DNA of 64,000 bases, from assembly GCA_041396985.1 (NCBI GenBank), contig JAWKXO010000004.1:1-64000 (forward strand), given 5' to 3'. The DNA is from Emcibacteraceae bacterium (GTDB taxonomy: Bacteria; Pseudomonadota; Alphaproteobacteria; Sphingomonadales; Emcibacteraceae). Position 1 is the first letter of the stretch; each line of letters starts with the position of its first letter. A program made the position numbers and the translations under genes. Below, piece by piece: positions 24,281 to 32,186 of the stretch. The notes under the pieces are model-generated. The model was given only the letters and a program-made list of their open reading frames with translations, ran no database searches and had not been told where the DNA came from.

Positions 24281-25303
24281 ATGAAATTCGAACAAGTCGC
24301 CCGCCTGCCGCTGACCAGCCTGCCCACGTCATTTTATGCAATGGCCAACCTTAGCGCCGCATTGGGCGGCCCGAATATATATATCAAACGTGATGATGTG
24401 ATGGATCTTGCCCATGGCGGCAATAAAACCCGGAAACTCGAATATGTTTTTGCCGATGCCGTGAATAAAGGCGCCGATACTATTCTGACCATGGGTGGCA
24501 TACAGTCAAATCACGTGCGCCAGACCGTTGCTGCAGCCGCAAGATTTGGTTTTGAAAGCCATATTTTTTTAAACAGCCCCGTTCCTGAACGAAAAAAGGC
24601 CATGTTATCCGGCGGCAATTACCTGATGGATAAAATCATGGGCGCTCATGAAGTGATCATTGATGGGGATGATGATGCAGTTGCTGCCGCCATGAAACAA
24701 ACAGAACAGGACCTGATCCGACAGGGTAAAAAGCCCTATGTGGTGCCAATGGGTGCTTCAAATGGCCTTGGCAGCCTTGGATATATGCTGGCCGCCCGTG
24801 AAATGATGACCCAGTGGGACAATATGGGCATCAGCCCAAGCCATATTTTCCTTGGCACCGGCAGCGGCGGCACCCATGCCGGGCTATTAACCGGCCTTCG
24901 TTATTTCGGCAACCGGGATATTAAAGTTGTCGGAATTTCCGTCAGCCAGCCGGAAGAAATCAAAAAACAGACTGTCCGTGATGTCTTATCCCAAATCAGG
25001 GACGTAATCGACATCCCTGATACTCTGGTCACGGAAGACGACATCATCATTAGTGGTGATTATTATGGTAAGGCATATGCCTACCCGACCGATGCCGCCA
25101 ATGATGCCATTAGACTGCTTGGGGCAACGGAAGGAATTATACTTGATCCTGTCTATACAGGTAAGGCTATGGCCGGGATGATTGATATGATCAGGAACGG
25201 CAAACTTGAAAACGCCCGGGATGTCGTCTTTCTCCATACCGGGGGTGCGCCCGCCATTCACACATTTGCTGATCTTTTTCTTGATATGGAAAATAAGTCA
25301 TGA
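24281..25303 (+). CDS. D-cysteine desulfhydrase / ACC-deaminase family enzyme
   Basis: PLP-dependent fold-type II enzyme of 340 residues. The opening RLPLTSLPTSFYAMANLSAALGGPNIYIKRDDVMDLAHGGNKTRKLEY places the PLP lysine in GGNKTRK (about residue 48); GGIQSNHVRQTVAAAA is the second motif; GTGSGGTHAGLLTGL is the phosphate-binding loop. The overall pattern fits D-cysteine desulfhydrase (D-Cys to pyruvate, H2S and ammonia) better than ACC deaminase, but related D-amino acids are possible substrates. Its last codon overlaps the ATG of the next gene (ATGA), so the two are translationally coupled. Confidence 0.85.
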   Translation: MKFEQVARLPLTSLPTSFYAMANLSAALGGPNIYIKRDDVMDLAHGGNKTRKLEYVFADAVNKGADTILTMGGIQSNHVRQTVAAAARFGFESHIFLNSPVPERKKAMLSGGNYLMDKIMGAHEVIIDGDDDAVAAAMKQTEQDLIRQGKKPYVVPMGASNGLGSLGYMLAAREMMTQWDNMGISPSHIFLGTGSGGTHAGLLTGLRYFGNRDIKVVGISVSQPEEIKKQTVRDVLSQIRDVIDIPDTLVTEDDIIISGDYYGKAYAYPTDAANDAIRLLGATEGIILDPVYTGKAMAGMIDMIRNGKLENARDVVFLHTGGAPAIHTFADLFLDMENKS

Positions 25304-26208
25304 TCAGAGCTTTTGCCATCGTTCTTACATCAGTCCTTTTGGCCCAGCCTACTTTTGCTGAAGGGCTAAAAGTCGTAATGCTCGGCACCGGCACACCAAT
25401 GTCCTATCCAGACCGGTCCGGCCCCGGTGTTGCGATCATTTCCGGTGGTGAAACCTATATTATTGATAGCGGTGCAGGAATTTTCCGTAAAGCCCGCGAA
25501 GCCGAAGCTATGGGTATAATGGAACTTGCCCCACCGAAGCTTGATAAAATATTCCTGACCCATCTTCATTCGGACCATACAACGGGGTTGGCCAATATGA
25601 TTTTGGCACCCTGGGTTCTGCGCCGTGATCAGCCGCTTCGGCTTTACGGCCCGCCCGGAACAAAACATATGGCTGATCATATTCTCGAAGCTTACTCAGA
25701 AGACATTGACATGCGGCTACATGGTTCACAACCGGCAAACCCGAACGGTTATAAGGTTGAAAGCCATGAATTTTCAATTCCCGGCATTATTTTTGAGGAT
25801 GATAATGTCATGGTTGAAGCTATTAAAGTCCCCCATGGCAGCTGGAAATATGCCTATGCCTATAAATTTACTGAAAAAAAAGGCGGTAAAACAGCGCTGA
25901 TCTCCGGCGATACAGCCAAAAGCGAAGACCTGATGAAAGCGGCAATGGGTGTTGATATTCTGGTCCATGAAGTCATTTCCGAAATCGCCCTGAACAAAAG
26001 AACGGAAGATTGGCAGGTATATCATCGCGCGTTTCATACGTTACCGCAGGAGCTGGCCGAGATTGCCAATAAGGTCAAGCCCCGGCTGCTCGTGCTTTAT
26101 CATCAGCTATACTGGGATAAGGCCGATGACAATCTGGCAGAGGAAGTCAAAGCCGCCGGCTATCATGGTAAAGTTGTTTCCGCCAATGATCTGGATATAT
26201 TTGAATAA
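25300..26208 (+). CDS. Secreted metallo-beta-lactamase-fold hydrolase
   Basis: A 302-residue protein with a signal peptide (MIRAFAIVLTSVLLAQPTFA) and an MBL fold: VVMLGTGTPMSYPDRSGPGVAI, the metal motif THLHSDHTTGL, GDTAKSEDLMKAAMGVDILVHEV, and FHTLPQELAEIAN with a later HQL. The layout resembles RNase Z-type and arylsulfatase-like MBL proteins, but export argues against RNA processing. It overlaps the D-cysteine desulfhydrase-like gene by 4 bases. The substrate is unknown. Its stop lies three bases from the stop of the convergent DUF819 gene. Confidence 0.8.
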   Translation: MIRAFAIVLTSVLLAQPTFAEGLKVVMLGTGTPMSYPDRSGPGVAIISGGETYIIDSGAGIFRKAREAEAMGIMELAPPKLDKIFLTHLHSDHTTGLANMILAPWVLRRDQPLRLYGPPGTKHMADHILEAYSEDIDMRLHGSQPANPNGYKVESHEFSIPGIIFEDDNVMVEAIKVPHGSWKYAYAYKFTEKKGGKTALISGDTAKSEDLMKAAMGVDILVHEVISEIALNKRTEDWQVYHRAFHTLPQELAEIANKVKPRLLVLYHQLYWDKADDNLAEEVKAAGYHGKVVSANDLDIFE

Positions 26209-26211
26209 ATT

Positions 26212-27348
26212 TTAGCCAAGCATCCCGTAAAGCGTCACCCCGACAAAATTGGCCGTTGCGTAACCGAATGTTCCGGTGAGTACCGCCGGCGTCACCAGTG
26301 TCCGCCAGCCCATGGCCCCCGCCATCGCCGCCGCCGTTGGTGGCCCCAGAATACAGGCGTTGGAGCCAACAAGAACCTCCGGCAGCCCGATTTTAAATAA
26401 CTTTGATAAAGTCAGGATTGTCACCAGATGGGTTGCCAGAATAATGAAAGCAAAAAGCGCTAGCAGCATACCACTTTCAATCATGGTCAGAATATCAACC
26501 CCGGAACCGATCATAAACAGGAACATATACATAACGGCAATACCGATCGGGAATGCCTCAACAAGGCCGCTGACTTTTTCGTGAAAGGCTGTTGCCATCG
26601 CCACAGTAATCGCGGTCAGGATTAGCAGCTGCGCTGCCTGAAAACCGATCAAATCAGAAATGGCCCCGCTGATCCAGACGATCAGAAATGAAATCCCCAG
26701 TGAAAGAATGGCCCGCTCAATTGAAAAGGGCTTTTCCGCCTCCTCTTCCAGTTCCGACTGATCATCAAGATATTTTGTCCCCCCGGCATCATAGCCAAAG
26801 GTTTTTGCCATAAATTTCATGGATGGAATGGCAAGCAATAGCACCATAAAAAGCGTGCCGACCACATTATCTGCCGCGACACTGGCCGCAAGCAAATTGC
26901 TGTCATCAAATCCAATCGCATTGGACACCCCGACAAAATTGACCGACCCGCCAATATAGGTCGCGCTGAATATCCCGGCCAGCTCAGGGGTTTTCTCGCC
27001 AAGCGGAAGTAAAGTTATGCCCAATAGCACACCAAGAAATGTTCCAAACGCGCCAAAGGAAAAAGCCACAAGGGTCCAGCCGCTTTCCATAAATATTTTT
27101 TTCAGATTGGCATTAAACAGGAGAAGGACAATCGCCACCGGCACACCCGTGCTGTTTATGGCGCCGAAAACATTATTTGATGGAGAAATAATATTAAAAT
27201 TGGCAAGGACCGCCCCGGTTACCAGGATCATAATAGTAGCAGAAATTTTCTGACCGAGCTCTGTTTTTTCCAGTCTTAACACCAGGCCAACCATAAGCAG
27301 CACCACGGCCCACATTGCAAAATCATTATCCGCCGGAATAAGTGACAT
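26212..27348 (-). CDS. DUF819 family integral membrane protein
   Basis: A 378-residue protein with about ten membrane segments, of the DUF819 (YjcL-like) family. Conserved glycine-rich runs include GIFSATYIGGSVNFVGVSNAIG, LLAASVAADNVVGTLFMVLLL and the C-terminal LVGSNACILGPPTAAAMAGAMGWRTLVTPAVLTGTFGYATANFVG. A charged loop (DQSELEEEAEKPFS) lies in the middle. The family is thought to transport small solutes; no substrate is established. It is divergent from the dipeptide epimerase gene (98-base gap), which suggests joint control and possibly uptake of murein-derived dipeptides or amino acids; this is inference. Confidence 0.8.
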   Translation of the reverse strand: MSLIPADNDFAMWAVVLLMVGLVLRLEKTELGQKISATIMILVTGAVLANFNIISPSNNVFGAINSTGVPVAIVLLLFNANLKKIFMESGWTLVAFSFGAFGTFLGVLLGITLLPLGEKTPELAGIFSATYIGGSVNFVGVSNAIGFDDSNLLAASVAADNVVGTLFMVLLLAIPSMKFMAKTFGYDAGGTKYLDDQSELEEEAEKPFSIERAILSLGISFLIVWISGAISDLIGFQAAQLLILTAITVAMATAFHEKVSGLVEAFPIGIAVMYMFLFMIGSGVDILTMIESGMLLALFAFIILATHLVTILTLSKLFKIGLPEVLVGSNACILGPPTAAAMAGAMGWRTLVTPAVLTGTFGYATANFVGVTLYGMLG

Positions 27349-27446
27349 ATTTTTTCTCCTAAAAAATACCCGTTCCCCAAAAAAATCTTGTCTTGACCCT
27401 ATCTGATATGATTAGCTGTTGCCAACATTTTATTTTTTGAGAGTAA

Positions 27447-28418
27447 GTGATGCATTTTAAAATTGAAAAAAAATCATATCCTTTAAAATCGCCTTTTGTC
27501 ATTACCGGATATACGTTTAATGACTCAAACGCCGTGCAGGTCACTATAGAAAAAGACGGACATATCGGTCGCGGGGAAGCCAACGGCATTTATTATGTAA
27601 ATGAAACCCCGGAAAGCATGGCCGCCCAGATTGAAGATGTGATCCATAGCCGCCTCACCCATGAAGAAGTAGGCGACCTGCTGCCCCGTGGTGGTGCCCG
27701 CAACGCGCTTGACTGCGCATTCTGGGACCTTCGCGCCAAGGAAAGCGGAAAAAGCATCTGGCATCTTTTGGACATTAACCCCCATCGTCTGGTCACTGTT
27801 GCCACTGTCGGCATTGATACACCGGAGCTTATGGCGGCCAAGGCCCGCGAATATTCAAAATATCCCAATCTGAAAATCAAGCTGTCCGGGGAAAGCCCCA
27901 TTGAACGGCTTGAAGCAATCCGCGCCGCCCGCCCTGATGCCACCCTGATCACCGATGTCAATCAGGGTTGGAGCTTTGAAGAACTGAAAGACTATATCCC
28001 CCATTGCAAAAGACTGGGGCTTGCCATGATCGAGCAGCCCCTGGCCCGAGGCGGTGATGAAATGCTTGAAGGCTTTAAATCGGATGTGCCCTTAGGCGCC
28101 GATGAAAGCTGCCTTGACAGCAGTGAATATAAGGAAAATGCAAAACGCTATGATGTGATTAACATTAAGCTTGATAAATGCGGCGGGCTTACGGACGCCC
28201 TGAAAATCGTAAAGCTGGCCAAGCGCGACGGCAAAGGTCTGATGGTCGGCAATATGACCGGCTCATCGCTCGGCATGGCCCCAAGCTCCGTGGTCGGGCA
28301 GTTCTGCCAGTTTGTTGATATTGATGGCCCACTTTTCCTTAAGCAGGATATCCAAAACGGACTTGAGTATGCCGATGGCGGTATTGCCAGCCTGCCAACA
28401 CCAAAATTATGGGGATAG
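27447..28418 (+). CDS. L-Ala-D/L-Glu (dipeptide) epimerase
   Basis: Enolase-superfamily enzyme of 323 residues. The capping domain covers about 1-115; the barrel shows LKIKLSGE (KxK, catalytic lysine), LITDVNQGW (metal Asp), MIEQPL (metal Glu), GADESC (metal Asp) and INIKLDKCGGL (catalytic lysine). Such enzymes epimerise L-Ala-D-Glu from peptidoglycan. The next gene, six bases downstream on the same strand, encodes an AmpD-like amidase, which fits a murein-recycling role. Confidence 0.88.
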   Translation: MMHFKIEKKSYPLKSPFVITGYTFNDSNAVQVTIEKDGHIGRGEANGIYYVNETPESMAAQIEDVIHSRLTHEEVGDLLPRGGARNALDCAFWDLRAKESGKSIWHLLDINPHRLVTVATVGIDTPELMAAKAREYSKYPNLKIKLSGESPIERLEAIRAARPDATLITDVNQGWSFEELKDYIPHCKRLGLAMIEQPLARGGDEMLEGFKSDVPLGADESCLDSSEYKENAKRYDVINIKLDKCGGLTDALKIVKLAKRDGKGLMVGNMTGSSLGMAPSSVVGQFCQFVDIDGPLFLKQDIQNGLEYADGGIASLPTPKLWG

Positions 28419-28423
28419 GATAA

Positions 28424-29065
28424 ATGAAATCGCGGATCATCATAGCCTTTTTTGCCATTCTGACCCTCTCCGGCTGCGGCTGGTTTGGCTATCATGAACC
28501 GCTTGATATTGCCGATAATAAGCTCCCCTACTGGCTGAAACTGAATGCGCGGACCACGGACGAACTGAATATGGTGGTTATTCACGCGACCGAACTTTCC
28601 GATATGGCGGAAGCGCGTGAATATGGCGAACGCATCCTTTATGAAAGCGGTACCGGGGCCTCCGGTCATTATTATATCGACCGAGATGGCAGCATTGAAC
28701 AATATGTCCCCGATAACCGCATTGCCAATCATACATCGGGCTGGAATTCACGGTCTTTGAGCATCGAACTGATCAATAAAGGCCGCTATCCCGACTGGTA
28801 TAAATCCGACCATCAGGTAATGCAGGAACCATACCCGAAGGCCCAGATTGATGCGCTCATCAAACTGGTCAGGGAACTGCAAAGCAAATATCCATCCCTG
28901 AAATATGTGCAGGGCCATGAGGACCTTGATACACGGATGATGCCGGCGGAAGATAACCCGGACATTGAAATTCACCGTAAACTGGACCCCGGCCCCTATT
29001 TTCCCTGGCCCCGTTTTCTTGCCGCCATCAATTTAAAAAAAGAAACACCACCGCAGGACAATTGA
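28424..29065 (+). CDS. N-acetylmuramoyl-L-alanine amidase, lipoprotein (AmpD/AmiD-like)
   Basis: A 213-residue lipoprotein: signal segment IIIAFFAILTLSGC with lipobox LSGC, then an Amidase_2 domain. VVIHAT holds the first zinc histidine, GHYYIDRDGSIEQYVPDNRIANHTSGW is the core, RSLSIELINKG follows, and YVQGHEDLDTRMM plus RKLDPGPYFPW hold the remaining zinc ligands. The lipid anchor suggests an outer-membrane AmiD-like role, cleaving muropeptides in the periplasm. It shares an operon with the dipeptide epimerase. Confidence 0.9.
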   Translation: MKSRIIIAFFAILTLSGCGWFGYHEPLDIADNKLPYWLKLNARTTDELNMVVIHATELSDMAEAREYGERILYESGTGASGHYYIDRDGSIEQYVPDNRIANHTSGWNSRSLSIELINKGRYPDWYKSDHQVMQEPYPKAQIDALIKLVRELQSKYPSLKYVQGHEDLDTRMMPAEDNPDIEIHRKLDPGPYFPWPRFLAAINLKKETPPQDN

Positions 29066-29070
29066 TCCCC

Positions 29071-29112
29071 TCAAAAATAAAAAGCTGCCGGATTGAATTT
29101 TAACCCGACAGC
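29071..29112 (-). terminator. Terminator of the arsR-metallothionein operon
   Basis: On the minus strand the stem GCTGTCGG / CCGGCAGC (one T-G pair) with a 13-16 base loop is followed by TTTTTATTTTT, a good Rho-independent terminator about 80 bases after the metallothionein stop. Confidence 0.65.
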
Positions 29113-29155
29113 CAGTATACTATAGTTTCCAATAAGCCGTTTTATAAACGGTTTG

Positions 29156-29192
29156 GGCGTTTATCATCGTGCCTGATGATAAGCGCCTTTTT
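29156..29192 (+). terminator. Terminator in the plus direction
   Basis: A 13-base stem GGCGTTTATCATC with GATGATAAGCGCC (one G-T pair), loop GTGCCT, followed by TTTTT. It would stop plus-strand readthrough from the amidase gene before it runs against the arsR operon. Its T-run touches the metallothionein stop codon on the other strand. Confidence 0.65.
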
Positions 29193-29292
29193 ATTGCTCA
29201 TCGCAACATTGACAGTCGCATTTTGAACAGTCGCAACCGCCTTCACAGTCGCAGCTTTTTTGTTCATTGACGTCCTTTTCTTCAGTTGTCAT
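29191..29292 (-). CDS. Tiny Cys-rich metallothionein-like protein
   Basis: A 33-residue protein with nine cysteines. The Cys pattern is C-x-C-x3-C-x-C-x2-C-x-C-x-C-C in residues 14-30, with Asp between many of them (CDC twice, CQCC); the N-terminus MTTEEKDVNEQKS is polar. The start is well supported: AAAGGAG lies six bases before the ATG. It lies 11 bases after the stop of the ArsR-family gene on the same strand, so the two form an operon. The pattern strongly suggests a metal- or metalloid-binding metallothionein. It does not match the well-known SmtA or BmtA layout that I recall; whether it is a known family cannot be judged here. Confidence 0.78.
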   Translation of the reverse strand: MTTEEKDVNEQKSCDCEGGCDCSKCDCQCCDEQ

Positions 29293-29303
29293 TTTTTCTC
29301 CTT

Positions 29304-29585
29304 TCATGAACAACATGTTTTTTCGATATTTGCCGCTGTTTGTCTTAGAAGCGCGGCGACTTCCTTCCTGTTGACATGGTAAAAGACTTCCTTACCACGC
29401 TTGGTTGCCGATACAATTCCGGCATTTTTCAGGATTGCCAAATGACGACTGACCACCGAAAGGTCAACCGTGCAGCAGCCGGCCACCTCGCCCACATTGC
29501 AGGCGCAGTCCCGGCTGCATAAATTATTCAGTATTTTCATCCGGTTCGGATCGGCCAGTGCCTTGAACACCTGTTCCGTTTTCAT
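29304..29585 (-). CDS. ArsR/SmtB-family metal-responsive repressor
   Basis: A 93-residue winged-helix repressor. KALADPNRMKILNNL is the family opening; DLSVVSRHLAILKNAGIVSATKRGKEVFYHVN is the recognition helix and wing. Cysteines lie in SRDCACNVGEVAGCCTVDLS and at the end (KTCCS), arranged like the As(III)-binding Cys of ArsR-type repressors. The ATG at 29585 follows GAGGTGAT; the TTG just before it is not needed. It is followed after 11 bases by a metallothionein-like gene, and a palindromic operator lies upstream. Which metal it senses cannot be told; arsenite is favoured by the Cys pairs. Confidence 0.88.
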   Translation of the reverse strand: MKTEQVFKALADPNRMKILNNLCSRDCACNVGEVAGCCTVDLSVVSRHLAILKNAGIVSATKRGKEVFYHVNRKEVAALLRQTAANIEKTCCS

Positions 29586-29604
29586 CAAATCACCTCATAT
29601 GTAT

Positions 29605-29624
29605 ATTTGCACAATAATGCAAAT
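29605..29624. promoter_or_regulatory. Operator-like inverted repeat of the arsR operon
   Basis: ATTTGCA-N6-TGCAAAT, a perfect 7-base inverted repeat, lies 20 bases before the arsR start and resembles operators of ArsR/SmtB repressors. A further TGCAA half-site lies at 29635. Autoregulation is inferred. Confidence 0.65.
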
Positions 29625-29735
29625 AATAACTTAATGCAAGTATCCTTCTCACAACAATAAGATTTAAAATAAATATTGCGGTCAAAAAATGGATAAGTCA
29701 TACTTAAATAGATTTAAATGTAGGGGGAAAGAAAT

Positions 29736-30287
29736 ATGAAAAAGAGGCCTAAAAAAACAAGAAAACCTAATATACAAACCAATCCCAATAATACCCCCGA
29801 GATTCCAAAAAAATCATTTTTTGATGGAAAGTTTAAACCTTTTATATATATTATTTCTACATCTACTGCCCTATATATGGCATGTTTAAATGGCCCCCCA
29901 AACATTTCAATTGATAGAGTAATAAACGGATCAACTAATTCTGATTCACGACTAATTATAACAAATTTAGGTCTTCTTCCCGCTTATAACGTAGATGCAG
30001 ATGTTGAAAAGTTAAATGTACTTATAGGATCAAACAGAATTGTGAACGGAAAAGGGAAGCACGTAGGAGCATCAGCCACAAAAATATCCTTTAATGAAAC
30101 TACACAGATTGAAGCCTGCACAGATACTTACTTAGATCCGGGCTTAAAATATGATAAATGCAACTTCATTCTTGTTCTTAGATATGACTTAAAAATTTTC
30201 AATTGGAAGCACGAATATAAAAAAAGGTACTTTATAGAATTAAGAAACACGGATGATAATTTTGAATGGACTTACACGATGATGTAA
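29736..30287 (+). CDS. AT-rich orphan, single-span membrane protein
   Basis: A 183-residue protein that I do not recognise. It begins with a very basic stretch (MKKRPKKTRKPN), has one hydrophobic segment at about 36-50 (FIYIISTSTALYMACL) and then a soluble domain of beta character (RLIITNLGLLPAYNVDADVEKL, DKCNFILVLRYDLKIF). GGGGGAAAG precedes the ATG. It uses many A/T-ending codons (ATA, AGA) unlike its neighbours, which suggests recent acquisition. It sits alone between the arsR promoter and the CDF transporter gene. Function unknown. Confidence 0.65.
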   Translation: MKKRPKKTRKPNIQTNPNNTPEIPKKSFFDGKFKPFIYIISTSTALYMACLNGPPNISIDRVINGSTNSDSRLIITNLGLLPAYNVDADVEKLNVLIGSNRIVNGKGKHVGASATKISFNETTQIEACTDTYLDPGLKYDKCNFILVLRYDLKIFNWKHEYKKRYFIELRNTDDNFEWTYTMM

Positions 30288-30314
30288 TATTAAAAAAAAT
30301 TAGTTTTTCTTCAC

Positions 30315-31250
30315 TCACCCAAGGTTCTGGTTGGCGATGTGGCCCTGGCGGCTTTGCACTTCGATAAAAATTCTGCGGATACGGGGATGGAGTTTTTTGA
30401 TTTTGATCTCATTTTCGGAAATTGTTCGTTCAACTTCCCCCGCCGTTATATCGTCCCTGAAATCAAGGCTGAGATTAAGCAGCACATCATTAGGACCCAT
30501 ATGCATGGTCAGGATTTCATTAACATTGATAATCGCCGGGTTGCCCTGAAACAGATTTCTTATACTACTCACTATATCCGAACTGGCCGCCTCACCGATC
30601 AAAAGACCTTTACATTCATAGGCCAGCACACAGGCGGTCGTTGCCAGAATAATCCCGATAATAACGGAGGCAAAACCATCCGCTTCCGGAATATTGAAAA
30701 AATCGCCCAGGAAAAGACCAATAAGCGCCGCAAAAAGGCCAAGCATGGCTGCGGTATCTTCAAACAGAATGGCAAACAGGCTGGGGTCTTTACTTTTCTG
30801 GACCGCTTCAAAGAATTTAAGCTTGCCGCGGCGCTGGTTAAATTCATCATAGGCCAGTTTCCATGGATATGCTTCAAACAGCAGCGCAACCCCAAGAACA
30901 ATATAATTAACCCTGATATTGCTGATTTCCTGCGGCTCAAGAATTTTATGAACCCCTTCATAAAGGGAGATACCGGCACCTACAGCAAAAATCATCATCG
31001 CCACGCAGAATGACCAGAAATAAAGTTCCTTGCCATAGCCGAACGGATGGTACTGATCCGCTTTTCTTGACGATTTTTTAATACCGTAAAGGAGCAAGAC
31101 CTGATTTCCACAATCAACAATACTGTGGATTGCTTCTGAAAACATTGCTGATGAACTGGTATAAAGAGCTGCTGCTAGTTTACTAAGAAAGATAAGAAAA
31201 TTCCCGAACAGTGCCGCGAATATAACTTTTTTAGACGAGTGTGCTGACAT
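30315..31250 (-). CDS. Cation diffusion facilitator (CDF) family transporter
   Basis: A 311-residue inner-membrane metal exporter. Six membrane segments lie in the first 210 residues (GNFLIFLSKLAAALYTSSSAMFSEAIHSIVDCGNQ is TM1-TM2 with a metal-site HxxxD pair); HPFGYGKELYFWSF follows, a motif of the SLC30A9-like subgroup; the second H-D pair is less clear (LFEDTAAMLGL supplies Asp). The C-terminal cytoplasmic domain is about 215-295. It probably exports zinc or a related divalent metal. The nearby ArsR-metallothionein genes suggest a metal-homeostasis neighbourhood, but the promoters are separate. Confidence 0.85.
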   Translation of the reverse strand: MSAHSSKKVIFAALFGNFLIFLSKLAAALYTSSSAMFSEAIHSIVDCGNQVLLLYGIKKSSRKADQYHPFGYGKELYFWSFCVAMMIFAVGAGISLYEGVHKILEPQEISNIRVNYIVLGVALLFEAYPWKLAYDEFNQRRGKLKFFEAVQKSKDPSLFAILFEDTAAMLGLFAALIGLFLGDFFNIPEADGFASVIIGIILATTACVLAYECKGLLIGEAASSDIVSSIRNLFQGNPAIINVNEILTMHMGPNDVLLNLSLDFRDDITAGEVERTISENEIKIKKLHPRIRRIFIEVQSRQGHIANQNLG

Positions 31251-31366
31251 TAAGTCATATTATCCTAAATTTGCCTTGTTATCAGCATATTACTGACAAC
31301 ATAAAAAAATACAAAAGAATTCATAATCTAATTAATTTTTTAATTTCTCTGTTATATAATTACCAT

Positions 31367-32185
31367 ATGGAAATAGAACAATACCCATCTGCCGACTTAA
31401 ATGCTCTCGCCACCCTTAAATGGTATGTGGATTGCGGTGTCGATGAAACTGTGTCCGACACCCCGGTTAACTGGTTTGAAAATTCTGAAAAAAATGATCA
31501 AAACCAAGATGTTACCATCAAACCCGCCTCGCCCGTAAAAACATCGGCAAATGGCCCGCTTTCATCAAATCGTGAAATCATTGAAACGGCCGAAAAGCTA
31601 GCCGCTGACGCCATGACGCTTGACGAACTCAGGCAGGCGATTCTCGATTTTGATGGATGCAGCCTGAAAAATACGGCTTCAAATACTGTTTTTTGCGACG
31701 GAAACAGTCAAAGTAATATTATGCTTATCGGCGAAGCACCCGGTGCCGATGAAGACCGGATCGGAAAACCTTTTGTCGGGCAGGCCGGACAACTGCTTGA
31801 CCGGATGTTTGCCGCCATCAACATGACCCGGGAGGATGATTTTTATATTACCAATATGCTGCCCTGGCGGCCGCCGGGCAACCGCAAGCCGACCGACGGG
31901 GAATGTGCCATGTGTCTTCCCTTCGTCCGGCGCCATATTGAACTTTTCAACCCTAAAATGATAATCCTCATCGGCGGCACGTCTGCCAGTGCCCTGCTTA
32001 ATGTCCAGACCGGGATAACAAAACTGCGCGGCAAGTGGGTTGATTATAAAATCGGCGATCAAATGATCCCGATGATGCCGATATTCCACCCGGCTTATTT
32101 ATTGCGTCAGCCGCAATTTAAAAAGCAGGCATGGCATGACCTGCTACAAATCAAGGAACGGTTAGAGAGTAAAGTGAGTAAATAG
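31367..32185 (+). CDS. Uracil-DNA glycosylase, family 4
   Basis: A 272-residue DNA repair enzyme that removes uracil from DNA. A variable N-terminal part of about 90 residues is followed by the family 4 core: LRQAILDFDGCSLKNTASNTVF, GEAPGADEDRIGKPFVGQAGQLLDRMF (uracil-binding and catalytic motif), YITNMLPWRPPGNRKPTDGECAMCLPFVRRHIEL, and MPIFHPAYLLRQP (the HPxxL motif). Cysteines in GCSL and ECAMC may bind the 4Fe-4S cluster. I use the ATG at 31367; the frame is open further upstream but overlaps the CDF gene start. The lytic transglycosylase starts two bases after the stop. Confidence 0.88.
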   Translation: MEIEQYPSADLNALATLKWYVDCGVDETVSDTPVNWFENSEKNDQNQDVTIKPASPVKTSANGPLSSNREIIETAEKLAADAMTLDELRQAILDFDGCSLKNTASNTVFCDGNSQSNIMLIGEAPGADEDRIGKPFVGQAGQLLDRMFAAINMTREDDFYITNMLPWRPPGNRKPTDGECAMCLPFVRRHIELFNPKMIILIGGTSASALLNVQTGITKLRGKWVDYKIGDQMIPMMPIFHPAYLLRQPQFKKQAWHDLLQIKERLESKVSK

Positions 32186-32186
32186 T

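Noticed and set aside
31367..32185. UdgX-type (uracil cross-linking) glycosylase
   Set aside because: The KRRIH insert of UdgX is not present; the family 4 motifs fit better.
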